64,000 nucleotides of DNA, taken from positions 1,819,501-1,883,500 of the forward strand of contig BQWY01000001.1 of assembly GCA_036984305.1 (NCBI GenBank), read 5' to 3'. Below, in pieces: positions 41,882 to 50,012 of the stretch. Each line of letters opens with the position of its first letter. The stretch's first letter is position 1. The notes beneath the pieces were generated by a model. The model had not been told where the DNA came from and did not search any database. It saw nothing but the letters and a program-made list of their open reading frames with translations. The stretch is from Nitrospira sp. Lineage in GTDB: Bacteria > Nitrospirota > Nitrospiria > Nitrospirales > Nitrospiraceae. Both the position numbers and the translations under genes were made by a program.

Positions 41882-42178
41882 CTATTGCACCGCCACGCGC
41901 AGTCCGCCCTCGGCTAATCGTTTTGCAATGATTTCGGCATCCTTCCATGCACCCGTGTACACGACCGCTTGTCCCTCGTGATCGATTTTATAGGCCAGTT
42001 CAAAGGCCTTCGCAGGTGTCATGCCGGGGATAATTGCGCAGAACAACTGAATAACTTGCTGGTACGTGTGGCAGTCGCAGTTATGAACGATCACCCGCGC
42101 TTCGGTGCCGTCTCCGGTACCCGTGCCGACCTCCTCGGTCGTGTCGGGAACGATCAGAGGGGTGGAGGGGCTCGCCAT
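41882..42178 (-). CDS. clpS: ClpS-type protease adaptor
   Basis: 98 residues. The ClpS fold is visible: VIVHNCDCHTYQQVIQLFC, MTPAKAFELAYKIDHEGQAVVYTGAW and DAEIIAKRLAEGGLRVAV. ClpS delivers N-degron substrates to ClpAP. The binding loop that normally reads HNDDxTT is HNCDCHT here, with two cysteines and one extra residue, so substrate specificity may differ. No clpA gene is adjacent. A long flexible N-terminus (residues 1-27, rich in Thr and Gly) precedes the core. Confidence 0.85.
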   Translation of the reverse strand: MASPSTPLIVPDTTEEVGTGTGDGTEARVIVHNCDCHTYQQVIQLFCAIIPGMTPAKAFELAYKIDHEGQAVVYTGAWKDAEIIAKRLAEGGLRVAVQ

Positions 42179-42307
42179 TGCGCAAAATTGTAACAGATGA
42201 TGCAGGGCGTGCCAATCAGAGTACGAGCGCGATCAAAGGCCGTTCCGGCCACTCCGGAGGTAAACGTGGACCGGTCATTCTCAGCGCACTGCGTCGGGCT
42301 CGCCGAT

Positions 42308-42661
42308 CTAGAACCTATCTCACAATTGCTACATCAACAGTGGTGGGATGATGGTCGTGAAACTCGGTCGGCTGGCGAGTGGTGAGCCGCGCTAGCCTCG
42401 CCCTGATGCGTTGATGTTGAGCATGCCACCTGAGGTGCCGGGATTAGCTGGTCTCCTCCAGGAGCAGGTCGGATCGGCGACAGCAGCGGGTCTGGCCCGC
42501 CGACCTCAACCTCCGCCATGGCGAAGGCTGGCGGAGGCATCCCCTCCAGCCGTAGAAGAGAGGAGAGGGGGCGGGGACACACCGCTCGCAAGCTTTGTCC
42601 CCGCTCGGAGTCTTCCGTCACGGTGTCAGACTCTAAAACACAATGTTGAGATAGGTTCTAG
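42308..42661. mobile_element. MITE-like element with IS5-style CTAG target duplication
   Basis: A 346-bp non-coding element (42312-42657) flanked by CTAG direct repeats (42308-42311 and 42658-42661). Its inverted ends are AACCTATCTCA (left) and TGAGATAGGTT (right, reverse complement identical over 11 bp), with more matches further in. CTAG fits the YTAR target duplication of IS5-family elements. No transposase is encoded, so a full-length relative elsewhere would have moved it. The right CTAG contains the stop codon of the gene at 42658-43335. Confidence 0.7.
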
Positions 42662-43335
42662 TATCCCTCGCGGTCAACGAGGTGATTGGACAATGAGGTA
42701 CCCTCTCTTTCGCAGGTGTGCGTCAGCAAGGCGAAATGCGTCGCGGAATCCGTCACGGCGACCAGCCGCATCGCGCCGGCAAGTTTAATCGTATAGGTCA
42801 ACGCAGCGGATGTTTTAACCAGTGCCATCCCGTACTCGAATGCATAGCCCTCGTCGAGCGACGTAGGGCGGCTCAGTCGAGCGACGTCCGCGATCGAATA
42901 CGAGCGTTCTGCATGGGATGACTCCGTGAGCTTCAACAAGGCGGCTGGGCCGGGCACCGTCGATTTCCCAATGGTCATGGAATGACTGATGTCGAACAGC
43001 CCGCGTTGAAATCGTCGATCCGTTTGGAGTGCGTCGTGTACCAAGCGACGCCAGGCATCATCCAGCAGGTCACGATTCACGACGGCGGCGACCTCATCCG
43101 GAAGCCGGCCATTGACGTTATGGCCTTGCACGATTCGGCCGACCGCGACAAGATCGGGGAAACGGTCGCCCATGCGGTCTTGATATGCGGTCGTCCCGCT
43201 CATCGGCGTCAGTTGCAGGGCCATGTAGTCGCGAAAATGAATGGTTTGGAATCGATGCAGCAAGGTTTCCAGCGTGCGGGGATGACACAGATGAAACGGA
43301 TAATAGAACGCGGCGTTGACGTGCTGAGATCTCAT
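42658..43335 (-). CDS. Hypothetical protein ending in the MITE junction
   Basis: 225 residues if started at ATG 43335; an upstream ATG at 43371 is possible. No family is recognised. The N-terminus reads FYYPFHLCHPRTLETLLHRFQTIHFRDYM, followed by PMSGTTAYQDRMGDRFPDLV and a helical C-terminus. The pattern is conserved-looking (many aromatic and His residues) but without known catalytic motifs. Its stop codon TAG coincides with the CTAG target duplication of the MITE. Divergent from the Ca2+/H+ antiporter gene by 35 bp. Confidence 0.6.
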   Translation of the reverse strand: MRSQHVNAAFYYPFHLCHPRTLETLLHRFQTIHFRDYMALQLTPMSGTTAYQDRMGDRFPDLVAVGRIVQGHNVNGRLPDEVAAVVNRDLLDDAWRRLVHDALQTDRRFQRGLFDISHSMTIGKSTVPGPAALLKLTESSHAERSYSIADVARLSRPTSLDEGYAFEYGMALVKTSAALTYTIKLAGAMRLVAVTDSATHFALLTHTCEREGTSLSNHLVDREGY

Positions 43336-43370
43336 CGAAGGTGAAGGGCGTTTATGGTACGGAGGCGTCA

Positions 43371-44438
43371 ATGAAAGGCCCGATCGGATCCTGGTTGGAC
43401 TGGCTGCTGGTGCTGGTTCCCTTGGCGATCGTGGCGGAGTTCATTCACCTGGATCCGCTGGTGATCTTCACATTGTCGGGGTTGGCCATCGTCCCGCTCG
43501 CCGGTGTGCTCGGCAAAGCCACCGAAGACCTGTCGAACCGATTTGGCGAGGCCATCGGCGGCCTTCTGAATGCATCCCTGGGTAACCTCGCCGAATTGAT
43601 CATTGCCTTGGCGGCGTTACGCGCGGGACTACACGATGTAGTGAAAGCCTCGCTTACCGGATCGATTCTCGGCAACATCCTCCTGGTGCTCGGCATGTCC
43701 ATGATTGTGGGAGGATATTATCACGAACGCCAACGGTTCAATCGCACGGCCGCCGGAATGGGCACGAGCCTCCTGCTGCTGGCGGCAATCGGGTTGATCG
43801 TACCGGCGTTGTTTCACTATGCGGCCGGAGGACGTGGGAAAGTGGTGGAGCAAGAATTGAGCTTTGAAATCGCGCTCGTCCTCTTCGCCATTTACGTACT
43901 GAGTCTTCTATTCTCGCTCAAGACCCATCGGCATCTCTTTTCGGATGAACGGGATGCATCCGACAGCGACCCGCCCGTGCCACTGGCGAGACCGGTCATC
44001 ATGCTGGCCGTGGCGACGGTGCTGATTGCAGTGTTGAGCGAATTTCTCGTCGGTACGATTGAGCCGGCCGCGGAGCGGGTGGGATTCACACAGATTTTCG
44101 TGGGGGTGATCTTGGTCGCCATTATCGGCAACGCCGCAGAACATTCGACCGCCGTGCTTGTCGCGAGGAAGAACAAGATGGATCTGGCGTTCGCGATCGC
44201 CGTCGGCTCCAGCCTCCAGATCGCCCTCTTCGTGGCGCCCCTGCTGGTCTTTGCGAGCTTTCTCTTCGGCCGTCCGTTGAACCTGATTTTTACGCCGTTC
44301 GAGGTCGCATCGGTCACGATCTCAGTGTTCGCGGTCGGATTCGTGGCCATGGATGGCGAATCGAACTGGATGGAGGGTGTGATGTTGGTTGGCGTGTACG
44401 TAATCCTGGGTGTCGCGTTTTTCTTCCTGCCCGCGTAA
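43371..44438 (+). CDS. Ca2+/H+ antiporter, CaCA superfamily (Cax/ChaA-like)
   Basis: 355 residues behind GGAGG (7-8 nt). Eleven hydrophobic segments are expected from the alternating pattern. The two alpha-repeats carry the ion-binding motifs: GNLAELIIALAALR (about residue 70, Glu conserved) and GNAAEHSTAVLVARKNKMDLA (about 260, Glu conserved), as in Cax-type exchangers. It exports Ca2+ (or other divalent/monovalent cations) in exchange for protons at the inner membrane. No partner subunit is adjacent. Substrate specificity not determined. Confidence 0.9.
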   Translation: MKGPIGSWLDWLLVLVPLAIVAEFIHLDPLVIFTLSGLAIVPLAGVLGKATEDLSNRFGEAIGGLLNASLGNLAELIIALAALRAGLHDVVKASLTGSILGNILLVLGMSMIVGGYYHERQRFNRTAAGMGTSLLLLAAIGLIVPALFHYAAGGRGKVVEQELSFEIALVLFAIYVLSLLFSLKTHRHLFSDERDASDSDPPVPLARPVIMLAVATVLIAVLSEFLVGTIEPAAERVGFTQIFVGVILVAIIGNAAEHSTAVLVARKNKMDLAFAIAVGSSLQIALFVAPLLVFASFLFGRPLNLIFTPFEVASVTISVFAVGFVAMDGESNWMEGVMLVGVYVILGVAFFFLPA

Positions 44439-44526
44439 CCCCTTCCGACAGAGAGGAGTGGCAGCCGTCTTTCTCCTGCTGCCATGAGAATCTGCCGCTT
44501 CGGCGTCGGCTCGAGCCTCCGAGGTC

Positions 44527-44709
44527 CTAGAATTCGTCCATATTAATCACTTCGGTTTGATCCCACATGTTCTTCCATTCCGCGTCCGCAACGTCCTTCT
44601 CTCGATCCAGTTCCGTTTCCTCGCCGAACTCACGTTTGGGCGCGTGGTCCTGAGATTGGGACGGGTCGTCTTGCCGGCGTCGCTTTTTGGGGGTCCTGTT
44701 GACAGGCAT
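44527..44709 (-). CDS. Small highly charged protein, 60 aa
   Basis: 60 residues. An excellent GGAGGAGG site lies 4 nt before ATG 44709, which supports real translation. The sequence is basic at the start (NRTPKKRRRQDD) and strongly acidic in the rest (EFGEETELDREKD, VINMDEF), with one Trp pair near WKNMW. No family recognised. A regulatory or interaction peptide is possible. Confidence 0.6.
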   Translation of the reverse strand: MPVNRTPKKRRRQDDPSQSQDHAPKREFGEETELDREKDVADAEWKNMWDQTEVINMDEF

Positions 44710-44892
44710 AAGCCTCCTCCCTCCCGTGGCGTGTCGCGGTGGCGTCCAGACTCTACAGGTACAGCCGTGTTGGCAGGCCTGTCAAGGCTCATCCTCGGTC
44801 TCCGTTGACCTTGTCCCGGCCGCATTGTTACAGTCCATCGGCTCGCCGCTACGGGCGGCGAGCAAGGGATCTCGTGTAAGCCACTCGCCGGT
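44710..44892. other. Divergent promoter region without recognised gene
   Basis: 183 bp between divergent small genes. Nothing more than possible weak promoters is visible. Confidence 0.3.
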
Positions 44893-45246
44893 ATGCTAAG
44901 CGCAAAAGTTCTCTGGCCCTTGTTTCCGCTCCTGCTCTTGGTGGTGGTGGTCTCCCTCACCTGGGCGTTAGTGTGCGCGTATCGACGCACCTCCGCGGTC
45001 TCGCTGATTTGGGTTCAAACCGCTGCCTTCGTCTGTTACCTCCTCGCGGCGGTCGCAGCGATAGCGAGCGAGGGCGGTCGCGCCTCGGTCAATCTTCATC
45101 GTCCATTCAGCATTCTGGCTCAAGTCTGCATCATCGCGGCCCTGACATTGGCCTGGCGACACAAAGAGCGACGTATCCTATGGCTCAATGCCGTTGGCTG
45201 GGGAGCGATTCTTGCCGATACCGCGTTGCACTTCGTGCTTCGATGA
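44893..45246 (+). CDS. Four-helix membrane protein, 117 aa
   Basis: Four hydrophobic segments (about residues 6-28, 38-60, 74-91 and 98-114) separated by short basic loops (AYRRTS, WRHKERR) indicate an integral membrane protein without signal peptide. The start ATG 44893 has a weak ribosome site (TATGCTAAG). There is no motif for a known transporter. It stands alone, convergent with the HemW-like gene. Confidence 0.6.
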   Translation: MLSAKVLWPLFPLLLLVVVVSLTWALVCAYRRTSAVSLIWVQTAAFVCYLLAAVAAIASEGGRASVNLHRPFSILAQVCIIAALTLAWRHKERRILWLNAVGWGAILADTALHFVLR

Positions 45247-45278
45247 CGTGAGAGCGGGCAAGGAGGCGTGGTGCAGTC

Positions 45279-46439
45279 CTAGAGGAGCTGCCATGCCACG
45301 GTATCCGCGAAATGGCGTCCCCTGTCGGAAAGATGCAAGTGGGAGCCCGACCGTTCGAGCATCTTCCCACGGATGAGTTCCGTCAGCGTTCCTTGCCACT
45401 GCGCGTCCTTGCACAGCTCGTCGACAAGGGCAAGTTCGACCCCGGCCGTCTGACGGAGCCCGAAGACGAGCGCCTCTCGAGCCCGGCGTTCGGGGCTCAG
45501 CGATTCTGAATACTCGAGCGGGGGCACCCCTTCGGCGAGTAGCTGGCCGTACCGATCGAGGTCGGCGATATTCCCAAAGCGTACTCCCTGTACGTACGAC
45601 TGTGCACTTGGACCTAGTCCCAGATAGTCGCCGTTTTGCCAGTACAGGAGATTATGGCGACAGGCATGTCCGGGCCGTGCGTAGTTCGAGATTTCATATC
45701 GGCGATAGCCGGCCTTGTGCAGCGTGACTTCCGCGGCACGGTCCAATTCCATTTGAAGGTCGGGGTCAGGGGGATGAGCCCGACCCATACTGATCTGGTT
45801 GGCGAGTGCCGAGCCGTCCTCTACCGTCAGGGCATAGCAGGAGACGTGAGATGGGCCGAACGCCACGACTGCTTCCACTGTGCGGGTCCAACTGAGCAGA
45901 GTCTGTCCCGGCAGTCCATACATCAGGTCCACGTTGATGTCTTCGAATCCGACTGCGCGGGCAAGATGCACGGCCGATGCGGTGGCCTCCGATGATGCCG
46001 GCCGTCCGGCTCGAAGCAGTTCTTCCTGTTCGAAAGATTCCCCGCCCAGGCTGAGTCGTGTGACACCGGCACCCCGTAAACTTTCCGCCATCTCTTGGGT
46101 TAGGGTCTCGGGATGTGCTTCGACCGTGACCTCCGCTCCAGCGGCGAGGGGCACGTAAGCCCGAATCGTGTGAATCAGACCGCACAGCTGTGTGGGTGTC
46201 AAGGAGGTCGGTGTCCCGCCGCCCAGATAGAGGGTCTGTGCCGGGCGATCACACGTGCGGCTCGACCGAGTGTACCAGTGGAGTTCCCGCGCGAGGGCGT
46301 CGAGGAAAAAAGTGGCGCGGTGCTCGTGGTGAATTTCGAGATAAAACGCGCAAAACGCGCACCGTGTCCTGCAGAACGGGATGTGGACGTACAGCCCCCA
46401 TGCATCGCAGGAAGTGGTGTCGGGAGGGACGGGACGCAT
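45279..46439 (-). CDS. hemW: Radical SAM HemW-like protein (oxygen-independent coproporphyrinogen oxidase family)
   Basis: 386 residues. The radical SAM cluster motif CRTRCAFC (CxxxCxxC, about residues 23-30) binds a 4Fe-4S cluster with SAM. The family blocks YLGGGTPT (about 72-79), VTRLSLGGESF and DINVDLMYGLPGQT are intact, and the C-terminal winged-helix region (EALVFGLRQTAGVELALVDEL) matches HemW, a heme chaperone. HemN-type oxidases differ by an extra N-terminal region. Function in heme insertion is inferred from the family. It ends 33 bp from the convergent membrane protein gene. Confidence 0.88.
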   Translation of the reverse strand: MRPVPPDTTSCDAWGLYVHIPFCRTRCAFCAFYLEIHHEHRATFFLDALARELHWYTRSSRTCDRPAQTLYLGGGTPTSLTPTQLCGLIHTIRAYVPLAAGAEVTVEAHPETLTQEMAESLRGAGVTRLSLGGESFEQEELLRAGRPASSEATASAVHLARAVGFEDINVDLMYGLPGQTLLSWTRTVEAVVAFGPSHVSCYALTVEDGSALANQISMGRAHPPDPDLQMELDRAAEVTLHKAGYRRYEISNYARPGHACRHNLLYWQNGDYLGLGPSAQSYVQGVRFGNIADLDRYGQLLAEGVPPLEYSESLSPERRAREALVFGLRQTAGVELALVDELCKDAQWQGTLTELIRGKMLERSGSHLHLSDRGRHFADTVAWQLL

Positions 46440-46451
46440 AGTGGCTCAGGC

Positions 46452-46712
46452 TTAGAGACCAATCACCTTCGAAAAATCCTTCTGGAGCACGACCTCGATT
46501 TCATCCTGTGGGGAGCGCCCGCGATTTCTCACGCGACTCGACCAGGCGGGAAAGCGCCGCAATGTTTCGAACACGGCTTTCAGGAGTTCCGGTTTGACCT
46601 GGGCCTCCCATTCGCGTACCCACGCATGGTTATCCTGATTGCCCTCATAGTCCTCCGGAAACGAGGCTTCGAGACTAAAGCGTAACGCGAACGAAGAGTC
46701 TTCCTGGAACAT
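46452..46712 (-). CDS. Small hypothetical protein, 86 aa
   Basis: 86 residues from ATG 46712, directly behind GGAGGAG. Acidic, helical N-terminal part (MFQEDSSFALRFSLEASFPEDYEG, an aromatic-rich pattern) and a basic middle (RVRNRGRSPQDE) followed by VVLQKDFSKVIGL. No family known to me. It is 12 bp upstream of hemW on the same strand, so likely co-transcribed. Divergent from the FmdB gene. Confidence 0.7.
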   Translation of the reverse strand: MFQEDSSFALRFSLEASFPEDYEGNQDNHAWVREWEAQVKPELLKAVFETLRRFPAWSSRVRNRGRSPQDEIEVVLQKDFSKVIGL

Positions 46713-46744
46713 GATGTCTCCTCCGGATGCCGGCCGGGTCACGA

Positions 46745-46774
46745 TTGCGAATGAACCGGGGGCACTCGTATAAT
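46745..46774 (+). promoter_or_regulatory. Promoter of the FmdB-family gene
   Basis: TTGCGA (46745-46750) and a perfect TATAAT (46769-46774) are 18 bp apart, 29 bp before ATG 46804. A GGAAGGGGAG ribosome site follows. Confidence 0.65.
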
Positions 46775-46803
46775 AACCGAAGTGTTCAACGGAAGGGGAG
46801 TCT

Positions 46804-47031
46804 ATGCCGATCTTTGAGTACCGCTGCAGTGGATGTGGCCATCGTTTCGAATTGATCGTCAACGGGTCAATGGTGCCGACCTGTCCGACATGCCAAAGCG
46901 AGCAACTGGAAAAGCAAATTTCCGGGTTTGCCGTTGGTGCAACGGGATGGGTCCCGTCGACGGGATCGGGAGGCGGGTCTTGCGGGAGCTGCGGAGATCC
47001 GCGTGGACCCGGCGCCTGTTCGATGAACTGA
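46804..47031 (+). CDS. FmdB-family zinc-ribbon protein
   Basis: 75 residues with the standard FmdB start MPIFEYRCSGCGHRFE (CxxC at residues 8-11), followed by CPTC (about 27-30) and a Gly/Ser/Cys-rich tail (GGGSCGSCGDPRGPG, ending CSMN). Four cysteines form the zinc ribbon; the tail contains three more. The family is linked to regulation in C1 metabolism, but function is generally unknown. It has its own promoter and precedes a gene 12 bp downstream. Confidence 0.88.
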   Translation: MPIFEYRCSGCGHRFELIVNGSMVPTCPTCQSEQLEKQISGFAVGATGWVPSTGSGGGSCGSCGDPRGPGACSMN

Positions 47032-47043
47032 GGCGTGGAGAAC

Positions 47044-47364
47044 ATGGCCGCAGATCAGGCGCTCCAACACGCGATTCAGACGATCGGCCAATCCGATCCG
47101 CTGATCAAACTCCTCCAACAAGTCCGGTTGGGGAAGATGAAGCCGACCGATGCCGGTCTGCGCGTCGTGACGGAGTCTTGGCTTGGTACGTATCGCCAGG
47201 TCGTACAATCTCCAGGTCTCACCAAGGCTGGATTGAGACGAATCGACCCGCAGCCGCGTCTCGCCGTCCTGATCGACAGTGGGGTGCTGACGAGCGACCA
47301 TCCGGCCGTGACGACGCTGCGAGCGACCTTTGAAGAATCATTCGCACACGCTCCCGCCGAGTAG
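47044..47364 (+). CDS. Hypothetical helical protein, 106 aa
   Basis: 106 residues from ATG 47044 (GGAG 5 nt before; GTG 47035 is an alternative). Mostly helical and soluble (DQALQHAIQTIGQSDPLIKLL, then LAVLIDSGVLTSDHPAVTTL). No family recognised. Immediately downstream of the FmdB gene and overlapping the next ORF by 35 bp, so a three-gene operon is likely. Confidence 0.6.
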   Translation: MAADQALQHAIQTIGQSDPLIKLLQQVRLGKMKPTDAGLRVVTESWLGTYRQVVQSPGLTKAGLRRIDPQPRLAVLIDSGVLTSDHPAVTTLRATFEESFAHAPAE

Positions 47365-48046
47365 CACGCTCCCGCCTCGGGTTCTCCTCCGTCTGTCAAC
47401 GCTGTCGTTCATGTTGTGGATCGTTGGTTCCGTCCTGGCCGACGCCCCGAGCAGTATGCGCCCGTTACGGACGCTTCCTCTCGATCAGGCTGGGAGACTC
47501 CTCCCCCAAAACACTCGTCTTTTATTGTCGCCGCAGGCGATCGAAGAGTTTCTCGATCGGTTGGAGGGAGAGCCGCCGGACTGGCCAACGGTCTATGGTA
47601 GCGGTCACGCGGACCCCGGCCACGACAATCGGCTCTTTCAACTCAATCGGGCTCGTGATGCCCTGCGTACGAGCCATGCCGCGAGCCAGTGGCGGATAGC
47701 ATTCATCTGGCCGGGGGAATTGACAAGTTACGATCTTCGGGCAGGTGGGTTCAGTGTCGCAGTGGGTCCCGCACTGCACGCCACCCGTTGGGGAGTCGTC
47801 CGGTTCAAACCGGAGGGCTTACCCGGCAACCTGATGGCCATTCCAGACCCGCAACTTAGAAAGACATTACGCCATCGGTTTGAAAGAGGGGAACACCTTG
47901 AAGTGGCTGTCGTCATGGCGGGGCATCTGGTTCCCGAGGAGTCGATCATCTACGGATTCAGCCACGAGCAGGAAGGGGTGGGAATGGTCATGCCGGTCGT
48001 CGAAGTCGAACGAGTCGAATTCATTTACCGTCCCAGCGTCAGATGA
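47330..48046 (+). CDS. Exported hypothetical protein
   Basis: 238 residues if begun at TTG 47330; the start is uncertain because the frame overlaps the preceding gene. A hydrophobic segment (RLSTLSFMLWIVGSVLADA, about residues 21-39) acts as a signal peptide. The mature part is beta-rich with two conserved-looking blocks (LLSPQAIEEFLDRLEG and RIAFIWPGELTSYDLRAGGFSVAVG). No catalytic motif known. Last gene of the FmdB operon; a MITE-like repeat follows it. Confidence 0.6.
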   Translation: MKNHSHTLPPSSTLPPRVLLRLSTLSFMLWIVGSVLADAPSSMRPLRTLPLDQAGRLLPQNTRLLLSPQAIEEFLDRLEGEPPDWPTVYGSGHADPGHDNRLFQLNRARDALRTSHAASQWRIAFIWPGELTSYDLRAGGFSVAVGPALHATRWGVVRFKPEGLPGNLMAIPDPQLRKTLRHRFERGEHLEVAVVMAGHLVPEESIIYGFSHEQEGVGMVMPVVEVERVEFIYRPSVR

Positions 48047-48134
48047 GTTGATCCGGGAGCCTTGTCATTTCGAATGGGCGGTACCCTGCCGGCTGAACCA
48101 GGGTCGGATGTGCGAACTCCCCAGTCTGTTCCAG

Positions 48135-48237
48135 GAGCTATCTCAGAGCGGTTCGAGCCGGCAGTGGTAAGTGGTAACCAGCGGTCGGCTGGCCAGGGGA
48201 CACGGAGTCAAGCACTGAAGGTAAGTATGAGATAGCT
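48135..48237. repeat. Short inverted-repeat element related to the MITE at 42308
   Basis: A 103-bp unit bounded by AGCTATCTCA (48135-48144) and TGAGATAGCT (48228-48237). The end core CTATCTCA is shared with the larger element at 42312-42657. No clear target duplication is seen. The interior has no gene. It is probably a shorter or decayed relative. Confidence 0.5.
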
Positions 48238-48283
48238 TTGAGACGACGATGTCAATCGGAGTAAAAGGAACGGTCGATCTCAA

Positions 48284-49174
48284 TCACAACGCATCTTTGG
48301 CGCAACGGAAGCCTGTGCCGCTTGGGCGACTGTCCATAGTGCCCCAATCCCGGTCGGCTGTGCGCAGACTCTTGTAAGGTTTGAGCCAGGAGCCTCCCCG
48401 CATGGCTTTGACCGCGCCGCGCGAAGGGCCGGGCGGATTGCTCAGGGGCGCGACGCGATAATAGTTTGGATCGTGCCAGTCCTCCACCCACTCGGCCGCA
48501 TTGCCGGCTAAATCGTGAATACCGTATGGGCTGATGCCTTGCGGGAAACTTCCCACGGGCATGGTGAGCGCTTCGCCGCGAATTCCCTTTGCGCGTGCAA
48601 TCTCAGCTCCGTCTCCTTTGATCCAAAACGCCTCCCAATCGGCCCCGCTTTTGAAATCGACGGTACGGCCGGCCCAAAAGCTGGCGCTGTTGGCCTTGGA
48701 GAGATCCCAGTCGTTTCCCCAGGGGTACGTTCTTCCATCGACGCCCCTGGCCGCCTTTTCCCACTCGGCCTCGGTGGGAAGCCGCGTTCCACGCCATTGG
48801 CAATACGCTACCGCATCGAGCCATCCCACGTTGACGACGGGATGTTTCGCGATCGATTGGATCGTCGTCCAATCCGTCCACAAGGTTGCCTTCGGATTGT
48901 TGTTTTCAGGTATCGGGTGGCCGGTCTCGTGCACGAAGCGAGCATACGCTTCGTTCGTGACTTCGTACCGGTCGATCATGAACGCCGAGAGGTAGACCAG
49001 ACGCTGTGGGGCTTCATCCGGGAATCCATCTCCCCCGATAGGTGTGCCCATGGTGAACTCCCCAGCCGGGACCGTAACCATCTCGACTGACGGGGCGGCC
49101 GTCGCGGGCATCGGCATGGAGACGACGACCACAAGGATGAAGAGACGAAGCAACGTGAAATCGGCTCGCTTCAC
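48284..49174 (-). CDS. Exported formylglycine-generating-enzyme-domain (SUMF1) protein without the catalytic Cys pair
   Basis: 296 residues with signal peptide (residues 1-27, ending ATAA). The FGE/SUMF1 fold signatures are intact: VTVPAGEFTMGTPIGG, RYEVTNEAYARF, RGTRLPTEAEWEKAARG, YGIHDLAGNAAEWVEDW and RGGSW. The two redox cysteines of true formylglycine enzymes (in a CxxxxC block after RGGS) are absent; the region reads RGGSWLKPYKSLR. It therefore does not activate sulfatases and probably has a binding or other catalytic role. The start overlaps the upstream gene by ATGA. Confidence 0.85.
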   Translation of the reverse strand: MKRADFTLLRLFILVVVVSMPMPATAAPSVEMVTVPAGEFTMGTPIGGDGFPDEAPQRLVYLSAFMIDRYEVTNEAYARFVHETGHPIPENNNPKATLWTDWTTIQSIAKHPVVNVGWLDAVAYCQWRGTRLPTEAEWEKAARGVDGRTYPWGNDWDLSKANSASFWAGRTVDFKSGADWEAFWIKGDGAEIARAKGIRGEALTMPVGSFPQGISPYGIHDLAGNAAEWVEDWHDPNYYRVAPLSNPPGPSRGAVKAMRGGSWLKPYKSLRTADRDWGTMDSRPSGTGFRCAKDAL

Positions 49175-49965
49175 GGTTTCCGCAGTCGGCAGGAGTTCGC
49201 CACGGCCTCACGAAAGGCCGTCCACAGACGGAGCGATGTGGCAAGGCTCGCCAGCACGGCTCGCTGCTGGGAGGCCGTAGTGGCGTAGTTGAGCACCATC
49301 TCGTAGGCATCTTGCCGATGGCCAGCCTCCACCTTTTGATGCGCACGAATCAAGTCCATGGCCCGGCGGTCGATACCATGATGTTGGACGAGGGGGTGCG
49401 CGGAGACATAGGCCTCGATTTCATCCTCCGATTTCGGCTTTGAGGGTTCGAGAATCTCCCTGCGGTCTTTGACGCTGCCTTCGACGAAAATGGCCATGGT
49501 GGCCGCGCCGATGACCCAATCGCGATGAGCCGTGGCCTTCTCGAGCCATTTCCGATAAACGGCGCTGGCAGGAAGGAGCCTGGCACGGCGAAATCGGTCG
49601 AGGTGGAATCCCAAACCCTGCATCATTTCATGGAACAGTTCCGGGTGGGAGCGCCCGAACGACAGCCCTCCGGTATCCTCTTCGTAGATATTTTCAGCGA
49701 GCATCCGGCGGACGTCGGGTGGTGGATTTTGCCCGTGCACGCGTGCGAGGAGCACCGGGAAGTCGCGAACGTACACGTGGTACTCCTGCTGGTAATGGAC
49801 CTCGAGTTGGGCGAGACTCGCGTGCGCTCCCATGAGTACCGGCCATCCCCAGTGATGTTTCCGGTCCATGATGGCCAAGAGACGTTCGCGAAACTCGGGA
49901 AGAGTGAGGCGTCGCGAGACCGTTGCCCGCGTTGTGCTCCGTCTCGGTTGTCTTGCTTTCACCAC
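49171..49965 (-). CDS. Heme-oxygenase-fold iron-containing redox enzyme (PqqC/CADD-like)
   Basis: 264 residues, all-helical. The family motifs are ENIYEEDTGG with the metal-binding Glu (about residue 91), a later H in HREIL-type helix, and YEMVLNYA near the C-terminus, with His residues in VEAGHRQDAYEMV. Members are non-heme diiron or PQQ-synthesis enzymes; CADD in Chlamydia makes p-aminobenzoate. The start is ATG 49965. It overlaps the FGE-domain gene by ATGA, so the two are co-translated. Substrate unknown. Confidence 0.8.
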   Translation of the reverse strand: MVKARQPRRSTTRATVSRRLTLPEFRERLLAIMDRKHHWGWPVLMGAHASLAQLEVHYQQEYHVYVRDFPVLLARVHGQNPPPDVRRMLAENIYEEDTGGLSFGRSHPELFHEMMQGLGFHLDRFRRARLLPASAVYRKWLEKATAHRDWVIGAATMAIFVEGSVKDRREILEPSKPKSEDEIEAYVSAHPLVQHHGIDRRAMDLIRAHQKVEAGHRQDAYEMVLNYATTASQQRAVLASLATSLRLWTAFREAVANSCRLRKP

Positions 49966-50012
49966 GGCGGCCTCCTAGAATCGCTCGGGTTATTCAGACG
50001 AGGATCCCAAAC

